From Caldifarciminota bacterium (lineage in GTDB: Bacteria > Hydrothermota > Hydrothermia > B15-G9), in assembly GCA_027037615.1 (NCBI GenBank), contig JALVZN010000056.1:1-35967 (forward strand): a stretch of 35,967 bases of DNA, in the 5' to 3' direction. Below, piece by piece: positions 9,489 through 20,000 of the stretch; the first letter of the stretch is position 1; each line of letters opens with the position of its first letter. A model generated the notes under the pieces. That model was given only the letters and a program-made list of their open reading frames with translations, was not told the origin of the DNA and did no database searches. The translations under genes were made by a program, and so were the position numbers.

Positions 9489-9959
9489 ATGAAGACAACA
9501 ATGGCCTTAGCTTTGTTGGTTTTGGTTGTCAGCGGGGCTCCCAAACCCAAGGGGGCCCCGGAAGTAATTTCACGGGAGATAGTCTTCATAGACTACATGG
9601 ACAGCACGCGCATCGGGGGCGCCGATATGATGTTTTCTTTCGCACGCGACGCCAAGATCGCAGACATTCATGGCAACATCATCAAAAATATCAAGGATAT
9701 ACCTATCCCATGCGACGCCTTTATCGAGCTGAACGACAAAGGAGAGATAACATTCCTCCGCGTGGTCAAGATTTACAAAAAGATAAAAGTATCACCATTT
9801 CTTGGCGGCGAAAACACGGCATACACGGATCTCAAAGCTGTGGATTCAATCCCGATCAAGTCCATAGAAGAACTGAAAAAGATAAAGGCCGCCCCGATAG
9901 GCGGGATTGGTGTGGTCAAGGATACGATGGTGAAGATAAAACCTTTGCCTCGTAAGTGA
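9489..9959 (+). CDS. Small secreted protein of unknown function (possible OB-fold-like beta protein)
   Basis: GAGGAGGTGTCAGCC RBS before ATG 9489; short hydrophobic signal MKTTMALALLVLVVSGAP. Core reads as short alternating beta segments (DAKIADIHGNIIKNIKDIPIPCDAFIELNDKGEITFLRVVKI). Confidence 0.75.
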   Translation: MKTTMALALLVLVVSGAPKPKGAPEVISREIVFIDYMDSTRIGGADMMFSFARDAKIADIHGNIIKNIKDIPIPCDAFIELNDKGEITFLRVVKIYKKIKVSPFLGGENTAYTDLKAVDSIPIKSIEELKKIKAAPIGGIGVVKDTMVKIKPLPRK

Positions 9960-9995
9960 GTTGCCTATTGTCGAATAGAATCGGAGCTGGATGAC

Positions 9996-12398
9996 ATGAA
10001 AAAGAAGGTAATCCTTGTCGGTAATGCCCATCTTGATCCGGTGTGGTTGTGGCGCTGGTTTGAAGGCGTTACGGAGGCCATCTCCACCTGTGCTACCGCA
10101 GCGAAACTGATGGACGAATATCCTGATTTCAAGTTCACGCGAGGCGAGGTGTGGGTTTACAGGTGGATCGAACGCTATCATCCTGACCTTTTTGAACGGA
10201 TAAAACAGCTTGTCCGGCAAAGAAGATGGATCGTAGTCAACGGATGGTATGTCCAGCCCGACATGAATGCGCCATCGGGTGAATCCTTCGTCCGACAGGG
10301 GCTTTATGGAAAGCGGTATTTCAAAGAGCGGTTCGGGATCGAGCCGACCATAGGCTACTGCGTTGACAGTTTTGGGCATGCTGCACCGCTGCCGCAGATT
10401 TTCAAGAAGTGCGGCTATGAAGCCTATGTCTTCACAAGGCCGAGCCCTCAGGAAATTAAACTGCCGCAGGTGTTCCGCTGGAGATGGAAGGATGGGAGCG
10501 AGATCATCGGCTACCGCGTATCAGGCCATTACGAGACACGGGACATGGTCGATCTATCGCCGTATATCGATCAGAACATTCAGGCAGCCCCCAGGGATAT
10601 CCCCTATGTCATGGCGTTCTACGGCGTTGGTGACCACGGAGGCGGCCCCACACGCTACCAGCTCAACTGGATACTGGAAAACATAAACTACCGCGACGAT
10701 GCTGAGCTCGTTTTCGGCGATCCACTGACATATTTCGAGAAGATAAGGCCTTACCACGACAAACTGCCGGTGTATGAGGGAGAGATCCATCATCACGCTG
10801 TGGGCTGCTATTCCGCAAACGCCAAAATCAAATGGCTCAACAGGCAGGCTGAGAACTGGCTTCCGGTAGCGGAAATCCTTTCGGCAGCCGCCCTTAAGAT
10901 GGCCGATGAGGATTACCCTTATGATCTGTTCGAGGATTTGTGGAACAGACTGAATTTCAATCAGTTCCATGACATACTCAGCGGCACCACTATCAAAGAT
11001 GGGGCGATCGATGCAGTGCGTGAATTGGAGCGGGTCGTGCACACGGCCGAAGAAACCGCTTACCTCAAACTTCATGCCATAGTCTCAAAAGTCGATACCA
11101 GAGGCGAGGGCATACCGTTTATTGCCTTCAGTTCGTCCCCATTTGCCAGAGAGGAATATGTCGAATTTGCGCCGTGGACAGAATGGAAGGTGTTGAAAGG
11201 CGGCTATGTCGTCGATTCTGAGGGCAGAAAGGTTCCTTTCGCCAACATCCAGCCACATCCGCTTGTCTGGGGCCAGAACAGGATCGTTTTCAAGGCATCG
11301 CTTCCGCCTTTCGGATATCAGATTTATTGGCTCAAGGAGGATGAGACATCGCAGGTTGAGCCTGAAGTCAGGTCGAGCGAACGGCCGCTTTACATCGAAA
11401 ACAGCTTCTACAGGATAAAAGTCACTCCTGACATGCGCATCGAGGTTTTTGACAGGAAGCGCGACATCAAGCTATTCGACGATTTTCAGATCCCGATCGT
11501 GATCGACGATCCATACGACACATGGGGTCACAAAACATGGAAATTCGATGATGACGGCGACCTCATGCAGCCTTTTGAGGCGTCCCTCGTCGAATCCACC
11601 CCGTTCAAGGCCACAATCAGAATTAAATACAGATTTAACAGCTCGGTTCTCGTTCAGCGAATCACACTTTACGGCGACGACAAACGGATAATCACCGATT
11701 TTCAGGTGAACTGGCACGAAGAAAACAAGCAACTCAGAATTGTCAACAGGTTCAGGGACAGCATAAAGAGGCTGTTCGTCGAGGCACCTTACGGTTTTGT
11801 CGAACGCAAGCCTGACGAGCGAGAGCAGCCCATGCAGAGGTTGTTGATGGTCGAGACGAAGGATTACGGCGTGGCTGTCGCAAATGATGGGAAATACGCT
11901 TATGACGCCTCGGCAAGGACCCTCAGAATAAATGTGTTACGGTGTGTCCCTTACGCCTGGCACCTGCCGTTTGAGAAGGAAGAGGCGAAGGATTACGACT
12001 TCATCGATAAAGGATTGCACGAATTTACGCTCTGGACATGGGTTTACGACACGAATGCAGAGCAGAGGGCTGAGAACTTCAAACTTGCTCACAGGCTGAA
12101 TCGCCCGCTTCTGTTGATGTCTGTCCCCGAACATGAGGGAAAGTTGCCGCCTGTTGCCACACTTCTGGACCTGGAGACATCGTCCAATGTGCTTGCAGAA
12201 GTCCTGAAGCTCAAAGAGGATGACCCGAATACGATTGTCCTCCGTGCGTGGGAGACTGCGGGCAAAGACGGCGTCGTGAAGTTAGAAGTTGGCAAATCCG
12301 TGATGACATTCAGGGTGCAGCCCTACGAGTTAAAAACGCTGCTTATCGGCGAGGATGAGGTGAAAGAGGCGGATCTCTGCGAGAACCCAATTGAGTAA
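9996..12398 (+). CDS. Glycoside hydrolase family 38 alpha-mannosidase
   Basis: GNAHLDPVWLWRWFEG zinc motif, GEVWVYRWIERYHPDLFERI, YCVDSFGHAAPLPQIFKKCGY nucleophile region, NQFHDILSGTTI. No signal peptide apparent. Confidence 0.95.
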   Translation: MKKKVILVGNAHLDPVWLWRWFEGVTEAISTCATAAKLMDEYPDFKFTRGEVWVYRWIERYHPDLFERIKQLVRQRRWIVVNGWYVQPDMNAPSGESFVRQGLYGKRYFKERFGIEPTIGYCVDSFGHAAPLPQIFKKCGYEAYVFTRPSPQEIKLPQVFRWRWKDGSEIIGYRVSGHYETRDMVDLSPYIDQNIQAAPRDIPYVMAFYGVGDHGGGPTRYQLNWILENINYRDDAELVFGDPLTYFEKIRPYHDKLPVYEGEIHHHAVGCYSANAKIKWLNRQAENWLPVAEILSAAALKMADEDYPYDLFEDLWNRLNFNQFHDILSGTTIKDGAIDAVRELERVVHTAEETAYLKLHAIVSKVDTRGEGIPFIAFSSSPFAREEYVEFAPWTEWKVLKGGYVVDSEGRKVPFANIQPHPLVWGQNRIVFKASLPPFGYQIYWLKEDETSQVEPEVRSSERPLYIENSFYRIKVTPDMRIEVFDRKRDIKLFDDFQIPIVIDDPYDTWGHKTWKFDDDGDLMQPFEASLVESTPFKATIRIKYRFNSSVLVQRITLYGDDKRIITDFQVNWHEENKQLRIVNRFRDSIKRLFVEAPYGFVERKPDEREQPMQRLLMVETKDYGVAVANDGKYAYDASARTLRINVLRCVPYAWHLPFEKEEAKDYDFIDKGLHEFTLWTWVYDTNAEQRAENFKLAHRLNRPLLLMSVPEHEGKLPPVATLLDLETSSNVLAEVLKLKEDDPNTIVLRAWETAGKDGVVKLEVGKSVMTFRVQPYELKTLLIGEDEVKEADLCENPIE

Positions 12399-12425
12399 GT
12401 CGTTGAAGTTCAGGGAATAAAAAGA

Positions 12426-12450
12426 GTGCGGCGGCCTTCGGCCGCCGCAC
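12426..12450. terminator. GC-rich hairpin between convergent genes, likely intrinsic terminator
   Basis: GTGCGGCGGCC-TTC-GGCCGCCGCAC perfect 11-bp stem. On the minus strand it is followed by TCTTTTTATT, so it fits best as terminator of the 12475-14217 gene. Confidence 0.8.
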
Positions 12451-12474
12451 AAAGTTTATGCTGCCTGTCACAAT

Positions 12475-14217
12475 CTACCTTGCCACCACCACACGACGGC
12501 TGGCTGAACCATCAGGTGTCTGGAGCCTGAGAACATAGACGCCGCTTCTCACATGATTGCCGTTTGCGTCCGTGCCATCCCATCTCACGACATGCTGTCC
12601 CGCATCGAACTGGCCATTTGCGAGGGATTTAATCATGCGGCCGCTAACATCGTAAATATTGACGCTTGCGTTCATCCTCGATGGCAGGTAGAACCTGATG
12701 GTCGTGTTCTCACTTATCAACGTAGGTGCCACATTGAGCTCAGGCACTGAGCCCTTGGGCGGCAGGACAGTCCATTCCTCAATGCCTTCTGGATGGTATT
12801 CCGCTACCCTCAGGAACCCTGTGTCCCATGGGCGATATGGATAGTTGCTGTTGCTGCGCCCCTCGTAAACCATGTAAACGACCTCGTTAAAGCCGTCTCC
12901 ATCAAGGTCATAACCGGGTTTTATCGAGAGGGTGGGGTTGAAGTAGTAGTAAACCGTGTCTGTGTCAACGACCACGGTTTCAGCATACTCGAACACCTCC
13001 GGCAAAATAGGCTCCACCTCATAGTTATTAGGATCTGTTATGTCTCCGCCCTGATATTCGGCATAGAGAGCCGCCCTGTTGATTGAGAAAAGCAGATACA
13101 CATCGAACATGCCGTTTCCATCGATGTCGCCAACGGAAAATCCATCAAGGCCATACTGAGAGTTGTCGATGGGGATAGTGTCTATCTCAACGGTGTTCGA
13201 ATCTATATCATCGCCATTCACATTCACGACATAGATACCGCTTGCGAAATACGGGCTGTAACTTCCGGGGTATTCGCCTGAATAGAAGAACTCATCCCTT
13301 CCGTCGTTGTCGTAGTCGTAGATAGCTGAAAGCTTGTTGCATGGGAACAGGTCAGAGCTATCGAGGCCCTCGACATAGTATTTCAGCAGGTAAGAATCCG
13401 GCTCCACCGACTCGAATATGGCAAAAGCACCGCGATTCCACACGCCTATGACGCCTTCAGGATGGCCATCGCCGTCAAGATCCATTGGCCCGTAAGCTCC
13501 GTTCGTGCTGCCACCAAACCCGTAATCAGCTCTCTTGAATACCTTTTCCACATCGAGGAAGTTAAGTCCACCAATATCACCGACGATTGAAAAGAGGTAA
13601 GCGTTATCGAATGCGGTTGAGGCGTTGTTCACCCACAATACCTCCTGAGTGCTATCGTCATCGAAATCGCCGACAACTATGTCCTCTGCCCTGTATCTAT
13701 CCGGGAGATTGCCGTTCTCATCCCTTGCGAACTCGATATACCGCTCGGTGGGTTGGCCGTCGATGCCATAGTTATTGCTGCCAATAACTCCGTCCCACTC
13801 AAAAACCCATAAACCAACATGTTCCGGGAGCGTGTCCCCACTGTTACCTGTCATTGCGACGATTATCTCACCTCTGCCGTCGCCATCAAGATCACCAACC
13901 GTCACACTTCTTGCTGGCTGGGACGTGGGGTTGCCGGTACCACCAGTAAATGTCCAAACCTCTTGCAGAGTGTTGTTACCTGTGACCTCGAAAACATGGA
14001 TACGACCGCCATCTTTGTAGTCAGAAATTATGATTTCGGGATAACCGTCCATGTCCAGATCGCTTCCAACTACCATGTCGCGGACAAACTGATTGAAGGT
14101 GGAGTCTGCAGCAAGGTAATCGTCAGGTCCATCGGTCCCAGCAGGTGAGAAATGGGACTGCTGAGCTACAAGGCTCAGTCCACCTATAACGAGGAACACC
14201 GCAACAAACCTTCTCAC
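12475..14217 (-). CDS. Secreted FG-GAP/VCBS beta-propeller protein with C-terminal FlgD-Ig/type-IX-like sorting domain
   Basis: Repeated Ca-binding FG-GAP loops (GDLDGDGRGEIIVAM, MDLDGDGHPEGVIGV, YDLDGDGFNEVVYM). C-terminus VNIYDVSGRMIKSLANGQFDAGQHVVRWDGTDANGNHVRSGVYVLRLQTPDGSASRRVVVAR. GTG start at 14217 with AAAGGAGGTGTCTT upstream, then a signal peptide; the listed ORF begins at 14289. Confidence 0.88.
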   Translation of the reverse strand: MRRFVAVFLVIGGLSLVAQQSHFSPAGTDGPDDYLAADSTFNQFVRDMVVGSDLDMDGYPEIIISDYKDGGRIHVFEVTGNNTLQEVWTFTGGTGNPTSQPARSVTVGDLDGDGRGEIIVAMTGNSGDTLPEHVGLWVFEWDGVIGSNNYGIDGQPTERYIEFARDENGNLPDRYRAEDIVVGDFDDDSTQEVLWVNNASTAFDNAYLFSIVGDIGGLNFLDVEKVFKRADYGFGGSTNGAYGPMDLDGDGHPEGVIGVWNRGAFAIFESVEPDSYLLKYYVEGLDSSDLFPCNKLSAIYDYDNDGRDEFFYSGEYPGSYSPYFASGIYVVNVNGDDIDSNTVEIDTIPIDNSQYGLDGFSVGDIDGNGMFDVYLLFSINRAALYAEYQGGDITDPNNYEVEPILPEVFEYAETVVVDTDTVYYYFNPTLSIKPGYDLDGDGFNEVVYMVYEGRSNSNYPYRPWDTGFLRVAEYHPEGIEEWTVLPPKGSVPELNVAPTLISENTTIRFYLPSRMNASVNIYDVSGRMIKSLANGQFDAGQHVVRWDGTDANGNHVRSGVYVLRLQTPDGSASRRVVVAR

Positions 14218-14340
14218 AAGACACCTCCTTTGTTTTGATGATGTGAATTTTATTTTATGCAACTCATCTGCCTCTTTCAAATGGGCCAAGGTTATTTGCC
14301 GTTCGTGTCAAATCAAATGAAAAATGTTTACCGAGGAAAG

Positions 14341-14874
14341 TTAACTCCTTCCATTTAATGATGTTACTAAAACCCACCGAACATAGACTAGTTTCTCAGG
14401 CAATTCTATGGGTAGCTTTAAAGTTTGGCGGATGTCTTCACTACCCCCAGGTTTAGCCATAGGCAATGCGTAAAGTTCATTTATAAGCTTGTAGATTTCT
14501 TCTCGGAGATCTAATGGATTTGTCTCAGCTCGTAGCCTTTTCAATAACTCCAGCTTCTCGGGTTCAATGGGCTGGAGTTTCTCAGCTCTCTTTAAAGGTT
14601 TAACAGCTTGATCAAACTTTCTCCTGACCTTACGTATGCCTGTGCTTGAAGCAACAAGCTCTTTCTTCACCATCTTCTTGCGTGGAAGGAGTTATGATAG
14701 ATCTATACATCCTGATAAGTCCTGTTGAGGTGTTGTTTGAGCCACAGTATCAAGGCGGTCGTAGCCTATGTAAGAGCGGAAGAGAAAGCTGTTTCTCTGC
14801 TCTACAAATCTGCTGTCGTTCTTGTGGCGATGACAAAGTTCTCGTTTGGAGTTGAGATATAGGTAATTTATCAA
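14341..14874 (-). pseudogene. Decayed DDE/integrase-core transposase (C-terminal remnant of an IS element)
   Basis: Three reading frames joined in order give HKNDSRFVEQRNSFLFRSYIGYDRLDTVAQ | LNRTYQDV*IYHNSFHARRW* | KKELVASSTGIRKVRRKFDQAVKPLKR...LKRLRAETNPLDLREEIYKLINEL. This matches the known pattern HxKNDxxHVEQKNWxxVRxxxGYDR...LLNxxYxxxxxxxNFFxPxxKLxxKxxxGxxxRRxYDxxxTPYxR...LNPxxLRxxIxxLL. At least two frameshifts and an in-frame stop. Confidence 0.75.
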
Positions 14875-15060
14875 GCGGCTAATAGATACGGGACGGGGAA
14901 ACCTGTGACCTGTTGGTTCTCCGTGATTAGAATATGATTTTCTTTCTTCGAAGCTTGCTTGTATCTGGTTATCATCAGGAGGAGATAACGGCGTCTTTCA
15001 AAGCAGCTTTTGTATATAATATAAACAATAGCTAGCTTAAACAAAATGTGGAGGTTTGCC

Positions 15061-16893
15061 ATGAAAAATGTCCCACTTATACCGCTCGAAGTTTTGTTCG
15101 GCGATGCCAAGATCGCCAATGTGAAGATCTCACCTGACGGGCGGTTTGTTTCCTATGTCGCCCCATTTGAAGGGCTGAAAAACATCTGGGTTCAGGATCT
15201 GGAAAGCGGTGAGAAATGGCCTGTCACAAGGGATAGGGAGCGCGAGGTGGCATGGTATAACTGGATGTGGAACGGCGAGCAGATCATCTACTATCAGGAC
15301 ATCGACGGGGACGAAAACTTCAGAATCTTTGCAGTGGATTTCCGCGGGAAAGAGGAGCCCAAACTCCTTACGCCAGAAACTGATGTGCAGGCATTGATGG
15401 TCAAAAATCACCCCGATTTCCCCGATGAGATGCTAATTCAGATGAACGAAAGGGATCGTCGATTTATGGACATCTATCGGCTCAACACACGCACGGGCGA
15501 GCTCAACATGGTGTTCCGCAACGATGTCAGCGCTATCTCGTTTGTCGGCGACGAAAAGCTCCACCTTGCGGCCTACACGGTACCTCTTGAGACGGGAGGC
15601 CTCAGCATCTATGCCAGAAGAAATGGGAAGTTTGAACATCTTATGGATGTCTCTCAGGAAGACGAACTTGCGACCTATCTTCTTGAAGCCCGAAACGGAA
15701 AGCTATACATGCTAAGCAGCGTAAACCGCAACACCAACGCCCTTGTGGAGATAGACCTATCAACTCTCGAAGAAAAAACTCTTGCGTCCGACGATGAGTT
15801 TGACCTTTCCCCGATTCTCCTTTTCCATCCCTATGCCCGAAAACCGGAAGCGGTCGGGGTGATCAGGGACAAGCTCGAATGGATCGTGCTGGATTCGGAG
15901 CTCGAGGATGACTTCAAGCGCATCGGTGAGCTCGAGCCCGGCTACTTCACAGTGACATCAAGGGACAAGGACAACAGGCTGTGGCTCATAGAGTTTCAGG
16001 GCGACAGACAATCCGTCCACTATTACATTTACGACCGCAACAGCGGCAAAGGAAAACTGCTTTTCGTATCACGGCCTGAACTTGAAAAATACACGCTTGC
16101 GGAGATGAAACCAATCAAATACACAGCGCGGGATGGCCTGACAATTCACGGATATCTGACCTTACCGCCGGGCAAAGAGCCGAAGAAACTGCCGACAGTG
16201 GTGCTCGTCCATGGTGGGCCATGGTGGCGCGACACATGGGGCTATAATCCTATGGTTCAATGGCTTGCGAACAGAGGCTATGCTGTCCTGCAGGTGAATT
16301 ACAGGGGCTCGACCGGATATGGAAAGGCTTTCATAAATGCGGGCGACAGGGAGTGGGGCGGCAAGATGCAGGACGACATCACGGATGGCGTCAAATGGCT
16401 AATAGAACAGGGCATTGCTGACCCAGAAAGGATAGCGATAATGGGCGGCTCTTACGGCGGATATGCCACACTCGCAGGCGTTGCGTTCACGCCTGAGCTC
16501 TACTGCTGTGGAGTTGACATCGTCGGGCCGTCAAACCTGATAACATTCATAAACTCCATCCCGCCCTACTGGAAGCCTTATCTCAACATGCTTTACAAAC
16601 GGATTGGCCATCCCGAAAAGGATGAGGAATTCCTGAAATCGAGGTCGCCGCTGTTCAGTGCCGACAGAATAAGGGTTCCACTGCTTATCGGACAGGGGAA
16701 AAACGACCCGCGCGTGAAACGCACGGAAAGCATACAGATAGTTGAGGCTTTAAAGAAGCGCAACATACCGGTGGAATATGTCGAATACCCTGATGAGGGA
16801 CACGGTTTCATGAAGGCGAAAAATCGGCTCGACTTCTTCAGACGGGCCGACAAGTTCCTTGCAAAATACCTTGGAGGCAGGAGCGAGACTTAA
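15061..16893 (+). CDS. S9 family peptidase (prolyl oligopeptidase / acylaminoacyl-peptidase-like)
   Basis: N-terminal propeller (VKISPDGRFVSYVAP), Ser motif IMGGSYGGYATLA, Asp in GQGKNDPRV, His in DEGHGF. ATG 15061 with GGAGGTTTGCC RBS; ORF open from 15046. No signal peptide. Confidence 0.95.
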   Translation: MKNVPLIPLEVLFGDAKIANVKISPDGRFVSYVAPFEGLKNIWVQDLESGEKWPVTRDREREVAWYNWMWNGEQIIYYQDIDGDENFRIFAVDFRGKEEPKLLTPETDVQALMVKNHPDFPDEMLIQMNERDRRFMDIYRLNTRTGELNMVFRNDVSAISFVGDEKLHLAAYTVPLETGGLSIYARRNGKFEHLMDVSQEDELATYLLEARNGKLYMLSSVNRNTNALVEIDLSTLEEKTLASDDEFDLSPILLFHPYARKPEAVGVIRDKLEWIVLDSELEDDFKRIGELEPGYFTVTSRDKDNRLWLIEFQGDRQSVHYYIYDRNSGKGKLLFVSRPELEKYTLAEMKPIKYTARDGLTIHGYLTLPPGKEPKKLPTVVLVHGGPWWRDTWGYNPMVQWLANRGYAVLQVNYRGSTGYGKAFINAGDREWGGKMQDDITDGVKWLIEQGIADPERIAIMGGSYGGYATLAGVAFTPELYCCGVDIVGPSNLITFINSIPPYWKPYLNMLYKRIGHPEKDEEFLKSRSPLFSADRIRVPLLIGQGKNDPRVKRTESIQIVEALKKRNIPVEYVEYPDEGHGFMKAKNRLDFFRRADKFLAKYLGGRSET

Positions 16894-16969
16894 ACACAGG
16901 CTTGAAACAGCCTGCGGACAACCAATAGCGCGGTGTCGATAAGGTTAGCGAAAAGATGAGCTTTTAGAC

Positions 16970-16996
16970 GCCCCGCCGCCCTTCGGGCGGCGGGGC
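16970..16996. terminator. GC-rich hairpin between convergent genes
   Basis: GCCCCGCCGCCC-TTC-GGGCGGCGGGGC perfect 12-bp stem; only short T-runs on either side. Confidence 0.65.
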
Positions 16997-17054
16997 TTAA
17001 TGTCAAAATCAAAGCTGAAGCCCGCAATCACAGCAGGCAGCCCGCCCAAATAGA

Positions 17055-20000
17055 TTACCTCTCAATGGCGAGCTTCAAAAATCTGATGTATATCCCGCTC
17101 TCTAAGTCGAATTTCACCCGAACGATGTAAAGTCCGCTTGCCATGTTGGACAGGTCGAGCGGCACCTCCTCGTAGTCACCGCCTTCCACATCGAAAGGCC
17201 CATACTGCCCGATTATCAGGCCGGACTGGGCTATCAGCATGACGCTGACATCCCCGGGCTCCTGAGCGTTGAACCTGAGCCTGACCATGCCGTCGTGTGT
17301 GGGGTTGGGGTAGAAATAAACCCGGTCGATGCCCGTGCCGTTGTCGTTCGACGAATCGCCCTGAATTTCCACAAAGGAGTTGTTTCGCTCATCTGCTCCG
17401 AACTGCGACCATGCAACCTCGCTCCCATCAAGCTGATAGCCGCGCAGGTAGCCCTTTCCGTCAAACGCAATGAGCTCAGCGTTGTCCGTGGAGCTCACGA
17501 CATTGGCAGCGATGAAATCTGCATCGCCGGCGAGCTGAAGGGGGTATCCGCTCACGGGCGTGCCGCGATAATCGTATGCCTGAATCCCCTTTCTGCCGTT
17601 CTGAAAGAGGATATCCGGTCTGCCATCGCCGTTCACATCAGCAAGGACGATAGCGCCCGCATCCCTGACGGTATCCGTCTCAACATCGATCGGGAATCCT
17701 GACAGCAGAGAGCCGTTGTGATTGAAAGCGAACAGCTTTTTGTCCGTCAGAACGACGACCTCGCCATGCCCATCGCCATCTATATCGCCCACAGCTGGCC
17801 CTGCAATCGGGACACCGCTCAACGCACGGTGCCACACTATCGAAAGCGACGAATCCAGCACCACAAGCTCGCTATCAACCCTCGCGACAGCGACATAGAG
17901 CTCTCTATCGCCTTTCAAATTGGACACGGCGGGCGGCAGTTTGGACTCGATCACAAGTCCATCAAGCGCCGAATCCACCACCGCAAATCCATCGGGGTCT
18001 ATCTTGAATAGCCTGCCGTCAGTCGAGAGGAACCAGAGCTTTCCGTCAGCAAAAGCCGGAGGCGTCCTGACAGGCGTGCCGAAGAAGATCGACGGCCCGA
18101 CAGCCCCGTTGAGGTTGTATTTCGCAAGCTCCTGATTTTCGTTCCCGACGAATATTGCGGAATTTGTTACGACAGGGGCGACCATTATGGCGTCCGGCGA
18201 CGGCGCCGGCCTGAACCACCTCGAAATTATGGAATTGTTCTCAAGTGCAAGGGCATAAAGTTTCTGGTTGGTTGTCCCGAAGATGAGCTCCATCGCACTG
18301 TCTCCATCGATATCGGAAAGCGCAATCCCGTAAGTGAAGCCCGAATTAGCCATCTTCGAGCTCGCAACCACATTGCCCTGCCCATCAACAGCAAAGATGT
18401 CTATCTCCCTGAAATGTGAGAGCGTATCGACCGAACCGTTTATGAAGTTCTCGCGCACGGTATCGACCATCACATCGGCCATCGCCCAGATGATGTCGGA
18501 CAGCGAGTCGTATTTCAGATAGGTGGAAACGATCGAGTTCGACCTGTAACGGAGAAATGTCCTGCCTGAATCTATCGTCTGATGCTCAGGTATGAGCAAA
18601 ATCGGGAATCCAGTTATGCTGTTCTGATAGCCGAGCACGAAAGTCATCAAACTTTCAGGTCGGGAGATGCCGAAGATCCTGATGCCGGTGTGTCCGCCCT
18701 CATTGTCCAGCGAGGACGGCCTCGAAGTATCGGAAAATTCGGTGTTGTTCCCTTCAAAGTAAGGGTCGTATGGGCATCCAAACCAAACATACTGATATGG
18801 ATGCATGTCGGGCGGCATGAAACTTTCGAGATCCTGCACATGATCGGCCTCTTCAAGGTCAACTGCCATCGGGCGCGGCACCTGAATTTCGTTGTAAGCG
18901 TAGTTATCCCACAGTATATCCTCGTCGATGTGCCATATCAAAAGGCCTTCTCCGGGCAGAAGATAATCGTTTTCACCGAAAAATGAGACGAAGACGCCGT
19001 CCCGCCACAACCCCTTGACCGTCGAATCGCCATTGAGATCCTTTCTGCGGTATTCAAGGAGGTAATACTCGTGGTCGTTGATCGGGACTTTGTAAAAGCG
19101 CGGCCTGCCGTGCGGATCTTCAAGAAAGTTGCCGCTGCTGTCGGTCAAAATGGCCGATGGGTAAACCGAAAGCGTATCGAAATCGGCGGACGGCTGAACG
19201 GTCTGGAACTCAGCGCCCAATGTGCCGCCCTGTCCCCAGATCAGGTCAACAACCCAGCTCACCCACCACCTGCTGAAAGCATTGGGAAGGGGTGCGATCA
19301 GGCCTTCGGGTATCGTGTCGCCGTCTGGTGATTCATAGCTGAGATAACCGCCAGTCGCCATGATGCCCCATGCGCCGATCCCGGCACCGTGATAGGACAC
19401 ATCGTATAAATCCGGTGCAGCGAAAAAGTTATGCATGGATTCATGGACGAGCGTGGCCTGAAGTCTCGACTCAACGCTGTCCTGCGTCATCTGTTCCGGC
19501 ATGACAGCGGCGTCCCAGACGGTATCCGCTCCCTCGTTCAGCACGATGAAAGGCCTACCAAACGCATACTCCATGACCGCCGGTGGGACATAGACGGCGG
19601 GTATGTCAAAAGGCGTGTTTTTCATCATGTCCGTCTGCCACGCACTGCCGGCGTGGAAGATGACATATCTGTCCAGCACGCCCTCCATGGCGTCTTTGAC
19701 ACCATTTCCGTCTAAATCAGTGAAGGTGAACGGCAAATTTACATCGCGATCCGCGACTTTGAACGCATCTCTGATGATCGATGCCAGCCCGTAAATCCAG
19801 TTGCTGGTGTCGCCGTAATACCTGATCGAGTGCGGCAGGTGATAGGCTGAGTCGTCTTCCTGCGGTATGACGACGAACTCGACCTTGACTTTCCCATAAG
19901 TCACATTGCGGTAGTAATCAGCTACATATTCCAGCAGGTGCTCAAAGTAGCGTTTGTCGTGAGGCGGGTCGTAGAGCGGGTTAAACACCGTGTCGCCATT

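Noticed and set aside
15015-15020. TATAAT upstream of the S9 peptidase gene as a sigma-70 -10 box
   Set aside because: No convincing -35 hexamer at 16-18 bp spacing; AT-rich stretch could match by chance.
14871-15119. 82-aa minus-strand ORF upstream of the S9 gene
   Set aside because: Overlaps the S9 start on the opposite strand and the decayed transposase region; no RBS or family features.
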